This document shows, piece by piece, positions 17,098 to 26,199 of a stretch of DNA of 64,000 nucleotides (position 1 is its first letter; each line of letters opens with the position of its first letter). The notes beneath the pieces are model-generated. The model saw nothing but the letters and a program-made list of their open reading frames with translations. It had not been told where the DNA came from and did no database searches. Made by a program: the position numbers and the translations under genes. The stretch is from contig JBEKHR010000019.1 of assembly GCA_050012175.1 (NCBI GenBank), forward strand, positions 33,366 to 97,365, in the 5' to 3' direction. Source of the DNA: CAVROP01 sp050012175 (GTDB lineage: Bacteria; Acidobacteriota; Terriglobia; UBA7540).

Positions 17098-19938
17098 TTA
17101 TTGGAGCTTCACGACGACCTTGTCTCCGCTGTAATGCACCGTGCGATCGACCCGGGGGCTGAACGAAAATGAGACAGGTTTCTGTTTCGAGACAAGCACT
17201 AGATTGAAAGTACGCTCGGACAACGCGCCTTCGAACGAGCCCTGCCGTTTTCCGATCGAGAGTGTCCTCGCGGCGTCGTCCCAGTGGACCGGGATACGGC
17301 TGAACATGCCCTTCTCGTAATTGTACGTAAGCCCGTCATCCTCATAGAGAGTGAAGGCGCCATCCGACCCCTGGTAAATGAACAAAGTGATTGGGTCGGA
17401 TTTTTTCTCGGTGGTGTACTGAATCTCCGGACCAAAAGGAACAATCGAACCTGCCCGGATGTAGAGCGGCAGGGAGTCGTAAGGCGCAGGCGCTTCGATC
17501 GTCTGACCTCCCGCATGTAAAGTGCCACTCCAGAAGTCATACCAGTTCGCTCCGGCGGGCAGGTAAACCGCCCGGCTCCGAGCTTTGTAGGTGGCGACCG
17601 GGCTCACCAGAAACGCCGGGCCGAACATGTACTCGTCGGCCGTCTCGCGGGCCTTTCGATCGGCGCGGAAATCCATCACCAGCGCGCGCATCAGGGTGCC
17701 GGCGTTTTGCGTCACATCTCCGGCGAGGGAGTAAACATAAGGCAGCAGACGATACCGCAACCGGTCGAACTTGAGCTGAGCCTGATAGGCGGGATCCGAT
17801 TCGCTTCCAAGAAACCACATTTCGCGGTTCGGGTATTCGCCATGGGAGCGCAGAAGCGGCGTAAACGCGCCGAACTCGAACCAGCGTGTGTAGAGTTCGC
17901 GCCATTCTTCCACATCCTCGGGTTTGGGATGTTCGACCGAGAAACGCTCGGGCACGGAGAACCCTCCCACGTCCATCGTCCAATACGGAATTCCCGAGAG
18001 GCAAAAGCCCAATCCGGCGGGAATCTGCGCCCGCATCGCGGTCCAAGTGGAGGAGGTGTCACCCGACCAGGTGGCCGCCGCGTAGCGCTGCGCGCCGGCA
18101 AACGCCGACCGAGTGAGTATGAACACACGCTGCTGCGGCGCTGCTTCACGCTGCCCACTGTAGACGCCCTCGCTGTTCACCAAGGGATAGGCGTTCAGCA
18201 CGCGTGCGCCCGTGCCGAGAGCGGTGGGATTCATGTGGGTCTGCTGGCCCTCGAGCGTGGGCGTTGGAAGCATGTCCGGCTCTGTCGCATCCATCCACCA
18301 AGCGTCGACATTCTTGCCGAACAATTCGCGATTGATCTGGGACCAGAACAACTTGCGGGCCTCCGGATTGAAGGCATCGTAAAACGTATCCGGATAGCCG
18401 ACCCAGTCGCGTATTCCCTCGCGCAAGTTCGGTTCGTAAAGAAAGCCGCGCGAGTGCAGGGCGTCAAAGTTCTCAGTGCCGGGATAGAACTTTCCCCAAA
18501 CGGAAATCATCAAACGCGCATGCTTCTGGTGAATGCTGCGAATCCAGCCTTCCGGATCAGGAAAGCGGGCGGGATCGAACTGGTGCGAGCCCCAGGCATT
18601 CTCTTTCCAATAAAACCAGTCCTGCACAATGTTGTCGAAAGGAATTCCGCGCGACCGGAAGCCGTCGATGACGTCCAAGCTTTCCTGCGCCGTCTTGTAC
18701 CTTTGCCGGCTTTGCCACAGGCCGAAAGCCCACACCGGCATCATCGGCGCCGCTCCCGTGATTTGCCGATATCCTGCGATCACTTGGTCGACTTCCGGCC
18801 CGTACACGAAGTAATAGTCGACGCCGTCGCCCACCTCGGCCCATAGCGAGGTTGCGGCTTCAGGCGCGGGAGTTTTCCACGATAGATTCACCGCGGTCAG
18901 TGCGCCCTGGTCCTTTGTCCACTCGAGGCGGACGTGGTAGCGGCGCTTGGCCTGCAAGTGGACTCGGGCCAAATCCTTCCAAGGCAGCCAGAACTGGCGC
19001 CAGTGGTTGACGACGAGCTGATCGCCGATCCAAAGTTTGATGCCGTTGTTCGAGAAGGTCTGGAAGAGATAGTCCCCCGTGACCGCAGGTTCGAGCTCGC
19101 CTTCCCATCGGACGCTGACGTCACCGTCAGGCAGATCGGGGTGGATGATCCGATTGGGGTGCGGATTGCCGTCGGGAATGTAGACGTCGATTTTGGCGTC
19201 ACTCCGCAGAGCGATGAGCCGGTCGAAGTGCGCTCCAGCGTAGTAGGAACCGGTCAGGCCCCCGGGTTTGCCTGCGCCATCGAAAAGCTGAGCGGCGGGA
19301 ATTGCCTCAAACGGGCGCAAATCGCCGAAGCGCGTAAGCGAGGTATTGTCCCACAGGATGCCGTAACCGCGGCTCGAAACCAACAATGGGATAACGGCCG
19401 TTCCATTGTGTTGCCACAAATCGAGATCGTAGCCCTTGATGTCCACAAGCCCGAGCTGGTTCTCGCCCAGGCCGTAAAGCGACTCGTCCGCGTTGGGCTC
19501 CCATTGCTGCTGCACATGGTTGGTTTTTTCTCCCAGCACCTCAGCGGGGGTGATAGAACGGCCAGCATTCTTTTCAGCCAGAATGGGCTTAGCCGATGCA
19601 TCCAGGAACGTCACCGCGCCCGAGGCAAGATTCAGGCGCACTGTGAGTTTCGCTGTGGTTATGGTTGCCAGACTCCCCGTGTTGTACAGGCGCCAAGCAG
19701 GGATCGGAGCTTGTCGCGGCAAGACAGCCAGGCTCTGGCGGTCGAAGAAGGACCGGTCGTTAGAGTACGCCACTCGAATGATGTTGTCCGCGCGGACCTG
19801 CAATTTGAGGAACCCCTTACCGATAGGAAGCAAGATCCCGTCAAGTTGCTTTTCCGGGACTGCCGCTCGAACCAACGCCGCACAGACGAAAATCAGCACC
19901 CCAGCGCCCAGCAGAACACTGCGAAAGTATCGACTCAT
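17098..19938 (-). CDS. Secreted GH31 alpha-xylosidase with inserted PA14 domain
   Basis: The 946-residue protein has signal peptide SVLLGAGVLIFVCAALVRAA and an AGGAG ribosome site before ATG 19938. The GH31 N-terminal sandwich is interrupted by a PA14 domain at about 225-358 (GSYYAGAHFDR, GDVSVRWEGELEP, NGIKLWIGDQLVVNHW). The barrel follows with nucleophile Asp550 in DAWWMDATEPDM and acid/base Asp627 in WSGDTSSTW, then C-terminal beta domains. A PA14 insertion at this place is known in xyloglucan-active GH31 alpha-xylosidases, where it helps bind long oligosaccharides. With GH74 downstream and GH35 at 2.9-5.4 kb, removal of xylose from xyloglucan oligosaccharides is the most likely role; alpha-glucosidase activity cannot be excluded. 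Confidence 0.92.
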   Translation of the reverse strand: MSRYFRSVLLGAGVLIFVCAALVRAAVPEKQLDGILLPIGKGFLKLQVRADNIIRVAYSNDRSFFDRQSLAVLPRQAPIPAWRLYNTGSLATITTAKLTVRLNLASGAVTFLDASAKPILAEKNAGRSITPAEVLGEKTNHVQQQWEPNADESLYGLGENQLGLVDIKGYDLDLWQHNGTAVIPLLVSSRGYGILWDNTSLTRFGDLRPFEAIPAAQLFDGAGKPGGLTGSYYAGAHFDRLIALRSDAKIDVYIPDGNPHPNRIIHPDLPDGDVSVRWEGELEPAVTGDYLFQTFSNNGIKLWIGDQLVVNHWRQFWLPWKDLARVHLQAKRRYHVRLEWTKDQGALTAVNLSWKTPAPEAATSLWAEVGDGVDYYFVYGPEVDQVIAGYRQITGAAPMMPVWAFGLWQSRQRYKTAQESLDVIDGFRSRGIPFDNIVQDWFYWKENAWGSHQFDPARFPDPEGWIRSIHQKHARLMISVWGKFYPGTENFDALHSRGFLYEPNLREGIRDWVGYPDTFYDAFNPEARKLFWSQINRELFGKNVDAWWMDATEPDMLPTPTLEGQQTHMNPTALGTGARVLNAYPLVNSEGVYSGQREAAPQQRVFILTRSAFAGAQRYAAATWSGDTSSTWTAMRAQIPAGLGFCLSGIPYWTMDVGGFSVPERFSVEHPKPEDVEEWRELYTRWFEFGAFTPLLRSHGEYPNREMWFLGSESDPAYQAQLKFDRLRYRLLPYVYSLAGDVTQNAGTLMRALVMDFRADRKARETADEYMFGPAFLVSPVATYKARSRAVYLPAGANWYDFWSGTLHAGGQTIEAPAPYDSLPLYIRAGSIVPFGPEIQYTTEKKSDPITLFIYQGSDGAFTLYEDDGLTYNYEKGMFSRIPVHWDDAARTLSIGKRQGSFEGALSERTFNLVLVSKQKPVSFSFSPRVDRTVHYSGDKVVVKLQ

Positions 19939-20013
19939 GTTTTCTCCTAGAAGTTACAGAGCATGGTACCTCATTGGTTGCGCGCGATCAATGCTGTTGT
20001 TCGAGGAGAGGGG

Positions 20014-20211
20014 CTAGCGCGGCGGCGCGAGGTTTCGAAGCCGCTTGTCCAGCCACTGCGCTTCGTCTTCAAACCCTGCCTGCCGATGGAAGTCGCGCAA
20101 GCGTCGGTAGCGGCCAACTACATCAAACCCGATGCTCCATTGAAGCTTGCGCAGGTCAACCTGGCCCACGATGCCCCGACAGGCAGGGCGCAACCCAGGC
20201 TGTTCTGACAT
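20014..20211 (-). CDS. Small protein of unknown function, 65 residues
   Basis: ATG 20211, preceded by AGGGTGGA, opens a 65-codon frame containing VGQVDLRKLQWSIGFDVVGR and RDFHRQAGFEDEAQWLDKRL. The composition is protein-like (Trp, Phe, amphipathic helices, basic C-terminus) but I know no family. It lies in the divergent gap between the GH31 gene and the plus-strand gene at 20396. It may be the tail of a lost gene. Confidence 0.35.
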   Translation of the reverse strand: MSEQPGLRPACRGIVGQVDLRKLQWSIGFDVVGRYRRLRDFHRQAGFEDEAQWLDKRLRNLAPPR

Positions 20212-20395
20212 AATCCACCCTGAAAATGGAGAAAAGTCGCTGTCGCAACCTGCCTGTTTCGGTATATGCTGGCTCTCCACCCAGGGCCACCGGGTTAGAA
20301 ATCGAGTGGTTCCGAACGGGGTGGCGGCGGGGAGATAGAGATTCCGCCCTGTTCCGAACAACTGATCGTGTATCCGAAGGAAGGAGGATAAGGCG

Positions 20396-22318
20396 ATGAT
20401 GCGTAGGCTTTGGTTTGCCGCTGTGGTGATTGTGCTCATGGCTGTTTCCTCGGCCGGAGCTGAGCCGCAACCGTACCAGAATTTCAAAGTCACAGTCTTT
20501 ATTCCCGTACAGGTCGTCGAGCGGATGGACCACGATCCGGCGTGGATGGAATCGAGCTGGGAGACCATCAGCAGCCGCCTGCATGTGGACAAAGTCTTCA
20601 TTGAAAACTATCGCAGCGGCACGAGCGCCGATGACGCCACGCTTGCCCACGTGAAGAGCTTCTTCCAGTCGCACGGCGTGGCGGTGGCCGGCGGCATGGC
20701 GTTGCTGGGACCAGGCGGCCAAGGGCAGTTTCGCACTCTGGACTATAACGACCCCAAGGACCGGGCGCTCGTCGAGCGCATATCCGCCCAGGCGGCGCGG
20801 CATTTCGATGAGTTCATTCTCGACGACCTTTTCTTCACCAACACCAAGAGTGACTCCGACATCGCGGCCAAGGGCAACCGCACCTGGGACCAGTTCCGCA
20901 TGCAGATGATGGACGAGGTGTCTCGCGATCTGATTATGAAGCCCGCGAAGGACGCCAATCCCAAGGTGCACGTCATCATCAAATTCCCCAACTTTTATCC
21001 GTCGTTTCAGGGAATGGGATTCGATCTCGAGCGCCAACCGCAAATCTTTCCCGAGATCTGGACCGGCGACGAAACACGCGATCCCGTGGTCACGGACCAG
21101 CAATTGCAGCAGTACGAGAGCTATGAGATCTTCCGCTACTTCGAAAACATCGCGCCGGGACGCAACGGCGGCGGGTGGGTGGATCCCATTGCCATGGGCT
21201 CCCTGGATCGGTACGCCGAGCAACTCTGGGACACGATTCTGGCCAAGGCGCCCGCCATCAACCTGTTTGAGTACGCGGACCTGTTGCGCCTGGCGGAGCC
21301 CGGTGATCGCACCGCCTGGCAGACGCGGCCCACGTCTTTCGATTTCTTTGAGATGGTGCGTGAATGTTGCGGCTTACCCGGCAGCCCGGGGGCGAAAGAG
21401 CCGCGGCTGGCTGATGCGGCTGCTTACGCCCTGCGTCGGGTGGACCAGGTGGCGGGCGCGCTGGGTACGCCCGTTGGCTTGAGCAGCTACCGGCCGTATC
21501 ACTCAAACGGCGAGGACTTTCTCCACGACGTAGTGGGCATGATCGGAATTCCGGTCGAGATGTATCCGGAATGGCCGCAAGCGAAGACCGTGCTGCTGAC
21601 GGAGACGGCCAAGCAGGATCCCGACATCGTCACGAAAATCGAGCAACACCTGCGCGCGGGAGACAACGTGGTCATTACCTCCGGCCTTCTGAGCGCGCTC
21701 CAGGACCGAGGTTTGGACCAGATTACAGATATGCGCGTCACCGGCCGCGTCCTTGCAGCTACCTCTTATGTGGAGGGCTCCGGCTTCGGAGCCGGCGCCG
21801 AAGTCGGCACCTCGAGTCCCATTCTCTTTCCCGAAATCCATTTCTACACGAACGAGGATTGGGCGGTCGTGCGCGGTCTGGCCAACGGCCGTGGCGTGCC
21901 GCTGTTGCTGATGGATCATTACGGGAAGGGAGAGCTCTCCGTCTTGACCGTGCCGGAGAGCATGTATGATTTCTATCGCCTGCCTTCCGGCGTGCTGGAC
22001 GCCATTCGGAGATATCTCGGGCCCGAATTGCCCGTGAGGCTCGAAGGCCCGGCGAAAGTGAGCCTGTTTGAATACAACAACGGCTCCTTTGTCGTTGAGT
22101 CTTACCTCGATAATCCGGTCGTGGTAAGGATCGCCGGCAGCTTCGGTCACATTGAGAACTTGATCACCGGAGTGACGTTGAGCGGCGATCCGCTTGCCCC
22201 AGCGGGATGGGCACTGTCTCGCCCACGTCCCTCCGAGACCACCCAGGTGGCTCGCCAGTGTGGCTATGAATTGCAGATCGAACCCCACAGCTTTCTAGCC
22301 TTCCGCGAACGACCGTAG
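20396..22318 (+). CDS. Secreted protein, putative TIM-barrel hydrolase of unassigned family
   Basis: The 640-residue protein has signal peptide RRLWFAAVVIVLMAVSSAGA and a strong GGAGGATAAGGCG ribosome site. Residues about 30-340 look like a beta/alpha barrel: HVDKVFIENYRSG, GVAVAGGMALLGP, RHFDEFILDDLFFTN (acidic pair at a strand end), KVHVIIKFPNFY and EIWTGDETRDPV. The last two-thirds resemble the glutamine-amidotransferase-like domains that follow barrels in some glycosidases (KTVLLTETAKQDPDIVTKIE, GDNVVITSGLLSAL). I recall similar unnamed proteins in Acidobacteria and Bacteroidetes. Carbohydrate hydrolysis is inferred from fold-like patterns and from the xyloglucan genes next door. Repeat R1 copy B begins 58 nt after the stop. 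Confidence 0.75.
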   Translation: MMRRLWFAAVVIVLMAVSSAGAEPQPYQNFKVTVFIPVQVVERMDHDPAWMESSWETISSRLHVDKVFIENYRSGTSADDATLAHVKSFFQSHGVAVAGGMALLGPGGQGQFRTLDYNDPKDRALVERISAQAARHFDEFILDDLFFTNTKSDSDIAAKGNRTWDQFRMQMMDEVSRDLIMKPAKDANPKVHVIIKFPNFYPSFQGMGFDLERQPQIFPEIWTGDETRDPVVTDQQLQQYESYEIFRYFENIAPGRNGGGWVDPIAMGSLDRYAEQLWDTILAKAPAINLFEYADLLRLAEPGDRTAWQTRPTSFDFFEMVRECCGLPGSPGAKEPRLADAAAYALRRVDQVAGALGTPVGLSSYRPYHSNGEDFLHDVVGMIGIPVEMYPEWPQAKTVLLTETAKQDPDIVTKIEQHLRAGDNVVITSGLLSALQDRGLDQITDMRVTGRVLAATSYVEGSGFGAGAEVGTSSPILFPEIHFYTNEDWAVVRGLANGRGVPLLLMDHYGKGELSVLTVPESMYDFYRLPSGVLDAIRRYLGPELPVRLEGPAKVSLFEYNNGSFVVESYLDNPVVVRIAGSFGHIENLITGVTLSGDPLAPAGWALSRPRPSETTQVARQCGYELQIEPHSFLAFRERP

Positions 22319-22375
22319 ACTGCGGCCCGACTTCTCCAGCGGACTCCCCCGGCGGAGCATAAGAATCTGCGGGGA

Positions 22376-22572
22376 GCTGGCAAGATCGGATTGGTGCGCT
22401 GAAGCCGGGGTATTGGGCCGACGTCATTGCTGTTCCAGGTGATCCGCTCAACGACATCAGCGTGCTACAGCGTGTCAGCTTTGTCATGAAGGGTGGCGTG
22501 ATCTACCGGAACTAGGCGGGCGGATTCAGCACAGTGCCCCGACGTCACTTGGACGGATAATCGGGTTACCGC
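22376..22572 (+). repeat. Repeat R1, copy B (displaced amidohydrolase 3' end)
   Basis: About 94 percent identical to 10676-10872, including 46 codons of the amidohydrolase C-terminus up to its stop. No start or rest of the gene is present, so this is a displaced fragment marking the left edge of block B. Confidence 0.9.
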
Positions 22573-22607
22573 TTGCAAATGACGCTGAGAGCATTCATAC
22601 TCCCAAC

Positions 22608-22811
22608 ATGAGCGTCAAGAATGCGGCACTGCTGGCATTGATCGGGATGGTCCTGCTAACGGTTTTGGTGGTGGTAGGTTTCATTTCCACCGTATTGGGG
22701 GTTATGCGTGATCTGATTCCGGCGATGGCGCTGTTGACGTCGCTGGTTCATGTGTTCGCGAGCCTCAGTGTGTTGGTGTTCTTTTACGTCTTCTACCGAG
22801 CGCAATCCTGA
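22608..22811 (+). CDS. Small two-helix membrane protein
   Basis: The 67-residue protein has two clear membrane segments (about 6-30, ALLALIGMVLLTVLVVVGFI; about 40-63, LLTSLVHVFASLSVLVFFYV) joined by a short loop with one Asp and one Arg, and a short basic tail. No ribosome site is evident before ATG 22608. It sits between R1 and R2 of block B; block A has nothing at this position. I do not know the family; small membrane proteins of this kind are common in this phylum. Function unknown. Confidence 0.6.
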   Translation: MSVKNAALLALIGMVLLTVLVVVGFISTVLGVMRDLIPAMALLTSLVHVFASLSVLVFFYVFYRAQS

Positions 22812-22874
22812 TACTCGAAGAGCGCCACATCAAGCCGCGGTAGCCGTATTAACGGATGTGTTGCAACAACTCCC

Positions 22875-23004
22875 GGGTGGCGCCGACATCCCGCCTTGCG
22901 GGACCTTTAAGAAGCCAGGACAGGCCACGGATAGGACGCGGCGACGGAGATGTTGCGCGTGTTCGTGGGGCGCATACATGAAAGACAATGTATGCCACCC
23001 GCGA
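22875..23004 (+). repeat. Repeat R2, copy B, with an alternative stem
   Basis: Matches 10873-11000. The terminal hairpin is GCATACAT (22972-22979) with ATGTATGC (22988-22995) in place of the 24-bp palindrome of copy A, while flanks on both sides (GGGGCG and CCACCCGCG) are kept. Confidence 0.8.
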
Positions 23005-23062
23005 AAATGCTAATAGAGCCGGTAGCCAAGGTCGGTTTTCTTGGCGCACCAAGCGTAGACTC

Positions 23063-25036
23063 CTATGGGTAAGGTCTGCGCTCGCTAATTTCCATCTCAG
23101 TTACACCCCGACAGAAATCCTCTCCCTGGGCCGCAGGCAAGGATCGCTCGTAGTCTTCAACCGCCCCCGGGTCGAAATCTCTGATTTCACGGAGCCGGTC
23201 ATCAGGAAACCTCGTGACGATTTCATCTAACAAAAACTTCGCTATCGGAAGGCTGTTTCGCTTGACCTCCGGATCCGCGGCTGTGGCAATCTTCTTCAAC
23301 CACATGAAGTAAGTCGCAACTAGGGCGAGAAATATTCTTTCATCGGATTTCTTGGGCGGCGTTCGAAATGAAACGAAATGCAAACCCCAGAAGATATACA
23401 CGTTCTGATCGTGCTTGTCGCGAATCGATTTGTTCATTTCAGAGTAGGCCGCCAAGGCCTTGCCCTGCCGGAGGGCCTCTTTGTAAAACACCTTTGCTGC
23501 CTGCGTTGCTGTCGCATTTCCAACGCTCCACAGCGTCCCGACATAAGCCCGCGCGCCTGCACCGATAATCATCGCTGCCATCTCGTGCGAAGATGAACAA
23601 GTGTTGTTGAACACAATAGGGCAGCCGAAACCAGCGAGCGAGTCGAAAGAACCTTGATGGATGCTGTCGTAGCATTGAATGTGACACGAAGTGGCGATTG
23701 GCGCGTTGACTTTGGACCGTATTACACCGCTTGGACGGTCGCCCTCATCCTTCAAAGCCTTCATCATGTCTTCAAAAACATACTTTGGATAGCTCTCAAG
23801 GCGTTGGCTCCGCCAGGCGTAGTCATCTAGTTTCGCGAATAGCGCCTTCCTTGTGACATGCACCATGTCGCCACCGGAGGGCGAGAATCCCACAATTTCA
23901 TAAAACTCGAGCTTGTGCTGATTCCCCTGCCTGTCGTCAAAAGTTTGGATCACATAATACCCGTCAGTCTCTCCCCCGTGAGCACAAATGTGCATCACGT
24001 CGAAAGGAAAGTGGCTCCCATAGTTCTCAATCTGCTTGACCGTCGCGTTCTTGCCGAGAAGTTGCTTGATGATGTAATTGTTGTCATCGAGGAGCGTGCA
24101 AACGTCGTCCGTTTCCTCTGTGGCGAACTGTTGGGGAGAGAATACCAGGGCGCTCCCGAAGTTCATCGGATTGTGTTCCTCAATGATGGTATTCGCGATG
24201 AGTACCCCGCAATTCACGTCCTTCATAACGTGGCTGCACGGGATGATATTTTTGATGCTTAGCCCGTATGGGAGACCCACGGTGAAGAAGGTGGCGAACC
24301 GGTATTGTAAGAAATTAATGCATTTGATTCTTGCGGAGATCATCCGCCTGACTTCGTGGAACGCTGCGTGAGAGTGATCGTTGCCCCAATCGTGAAGCTG
24401 TCGAGGAAGTAGCCTAATCTCTTCTCTGTCAACCGGAGGAACAAGCACCACATCTGCATCGATAGCAAAAGCGTAGTTGACCGCTGCAACGTCATCCAGA
24501 CTTCCGGCATTTTCAATAAGAACCATACCCTCACCGCGACGCAGGTATGTTTCCTGTAGCGGCGGCGCACTCTCGTCGATCACAAGGCGCTTGTGTGTAA
24601 ACTTTGCAAGCAGAAGACCTTCGATTATTTGCGACGACTTGGATGCAATCCGGTCGGCCTGCAACTCTGCGGATGTCAGCCGCTTCAAAAAGTCGTCAAC
24701 TGAGTTGATCTCGATCAGCTTTTGTGATGGGAGAATAGCGCGTAGATAGCTCTGTTGCGCCTCCGTGAGCCCCAGAAACAAAATCACCTCGGGATGAATC
24801 CGAGCTAGGGCATTGTTTATAGCAATGGCGGCTCTCGTTCCCAGGATGTGCGCAAAATACCCGTCCTTCCCGAGCTGACAGGAAGGGGAATAGGGTGTGT
24901 CGATCGGGGGAAATTCGAAAACCGGGAAGTAAACACCATCGGTCTGAAAGTAGCTCGATACCACGGCTGCAAGAACGACCTGAGCGTTCGTGGCGATGCA
25001 AACGCAGCGCTGTTCGATTCGGGGCGCAGTATCCAT
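23063..25036 (-). CDS. CHAT-domain (caspase-like) protease, orphan, block B cargo
   Basis: The protein has 657 residues from ATG 25036 (a TTG lies one codon before). The C-terminal third carries the CHAT peptidase signature: FDVMHICAHGGETDGYY with catalytic His353, and IVFNNTCSSSHEMAAMIIGA with catalytic Cys480, followed by GARAYVGTLWSVGNATATQA and FYKEAL. CHAT proteins are clan CD Cys proteases. Relatives act as effectors in bacterial defence or cell-death systems such as TPR-CHAT of Craspase and gasdermin-activating proteases (established). The N-terminal part (about 1-300) has no repeats or family I recognise and may be the sensor. No gasdermin, Cas or STAND gene adjoins. The gene is more AT-rich than its neighbours and lies between R2 and R3, suggesting recent acquisition. 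No good ribosome site is seen. Confidence 0.82.
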   Translation of the reverse strand: MDTAPRIEQRCVCIATNAQVVLAAVVSSYFQTDGVYFPVFEFPPIDTPYSPSCQLGKDGYFAHILGTRAAIAINNALARIHPEVILFLGLTEAQQSYLRAILPSQKLIEINSVDDFLKRLTSAELQADRIASKSSQIIEGLLLAKFTHKRLVIDESAPPLQETYLRRGEGMVLIENAGSLDDVAAVNYAFAIDADVVLVPPVDREEIRLLPRQLHDWGNDHSHAAFHEVRRMISARIKCINFLQYRFATFFTVGLPYGLSIKNIIPCSHVMKDVNCGVLIANTIIEEHNPMNFGSALVFSPQQFATEETDDVCTLLDDNNYIIKQLLGKNATVKQIENYGSHFPFDVMHICAHGGETDGYYVIQTFDDRQGNQHKLEFYEIVGFSPSGGDMVHVTRKALFAKLDDYAWRSQRLESYPKYVFEDMMKALKDEGDRPSGVIRSKVNAPIATSCHIQCYDSIHQGSFDSLAGFGCPIVFNNTCSSSHEMAAMIIGAGARAYVGTLWSVGNATATQAAKVFYKEALRQGKALAAYSEMNKSIRDKHDQNVYIFWGLHFVSFRTPPKKSDERIFLALVATYFMWLKKIATAADPEVKRNSLPIAKFLLDEIVTRFPDDRLREIRDFDPGAVEDYERSLPAAQGEDFCRGVTEMEISERRPYP

Positions 25037-25090
25037 CAATTTGTAATTGTACCTGCAAAACGGCTGTGTGCCAATCGATCCCGTTGGACG

Positions 25091-25302
25091 CGGGCTGGCG
25101 CAGAGCGAAGCTCTGCGATCTGGGAAAACACGGCGCGGAATCAGGGGAATTGGTCCTTGCTCATATGGGATGAGTAGGTAATTAACTGGAGCTGTCCGGA
25201 ATGGAAACGCTGCCTTGAAGCGGCCATGATGGGTGTTAGTATAGCGCCTGCAACGCCGCGTACATTGCTAAAGCGCAGAGCTTCGCTCTGCGCCATCCAG
25301 CG
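25091..25302. mobile_element. Repeat R3, copy B: MITE-like element
   Basis: About 95 percent identical to 12050-12261. The left end GGCTGGCGCAGAGCGAAGCT and the right end are inverted copies of each other with one mismatch over about 25 bp. Confidence 0.75.
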
Positions 25303-25410
25303 TAGAGGTTAACCCCTCCCTGTGTCATTCTGAGCATCCATAGCGGAAAACGGCTATCCGTGATGACAGAAACGGGGTGCCGCGGGGTAAGGCCGAAGGG
25401 TAGGTTTGTC

Positions 25411-25627
25411 GTGCCCTGCAAGGGCACAAGATGGTAGCCGGGGGCAACGCCCCCGGAAAGCGCCACGCTCGATCCCCGACCCTGGAGGGGTCGTATTCCC
25501 TTGGGCCGTGGTCCGCAAGACCGGGGTGACGTCACCCGCATTCGACCCTTTCAGGGTCGGACCTTGTGTGGGGCGCGTTTTCCGGGGGCGTTGCCCCCGG
25601 CTACTGTATGGATCCCCTGCGGGGATC
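25411..25627. repeat. Array of six GC-rich hairpins
   Basis: Hairpins in order: GTGCCCTGCAAGGGCAC (25411-25427), CCGGGGGCAACGCCCCCGG (25439-25457), a CGACCCTGGAGGGGTCG type near 25487, GACCCTTTCAGGGTC (25544-25558), CCGGGGGCGTTGCCCCCGG (25582-25600) and GATCCCCTGCGGGGATC (25611-25627). The second and fifth share stem sequence but differ in the loop. GGTGACGTCACC (25525-25536) is a further palindrome. No gene lies in 25303-25944; long open frames across it are artefacts of the palindromes. Confidence 0.7.
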
Positions 25628-25944
25628 AAGGATGGACCGTCCCGAGGAGGTTCTGGGGGCGCAAAAAGCAGGCAAAAGGCCTTCCGGTCCGCTCGGCCTA
25701 AATTGCTCAATTGAAACGAGTAATTCATCGAGTTTCTGGAGATCGAAGCGAAGAATCCCCACATTTGACAGCGCAATCAGTGCGAAAGAAATGTCGAGAT
25801 GCTTCGCGGAGTTTACCTGAGCGAAGTGAATGGGCTCAGCATGACAGACCCGAAGGTAGTATTAAACGGGATCTGCCGCAATCTATGCGGCCGCGTGCGG
25901 TCGTTCAAAAAAGTATCAGGCTACGATCGAATTGGGGCGTGGAG

Positions 25945-26053
25945 GCGCTTTCCCGATTTCGCTTGGTTGGATGATGGGCTATTGAGGGGAACTCCCCCGC
26001 AGAGTCTGCGAGCGCTTCGCATCAACCCACCGCCTTGCCATCTTCGGCCACGA
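25945..26053. repeat. Repeat R4, copy B
   Basis: Matches 12356-12464 at about 88 percent in the same orientation. Between R4 and the gene ending at 26200 no intact reading frame is seen. Confidence 0.75.
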
Positions 26054-26199
26054 AGGAACGCCGGCACTGTTAGTCGAACGTTCCCCTGAAGGCCAGGCGC
26101 TGCTCGCCATGCACCTCGGAACTGATGACAGCTTGAATCGGCCAGGTTGCGACGGTCGCACGCATGGCGATCCTCGGCCATGCGTGCGCCTGCCAGCAC

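Noticed and set aside
25354..25820. Several overlapping frames of 60-140 codons on both strands
   Set aside because: They follow the hairpin array at 25411-25627; both strands read open because of the palindromes.
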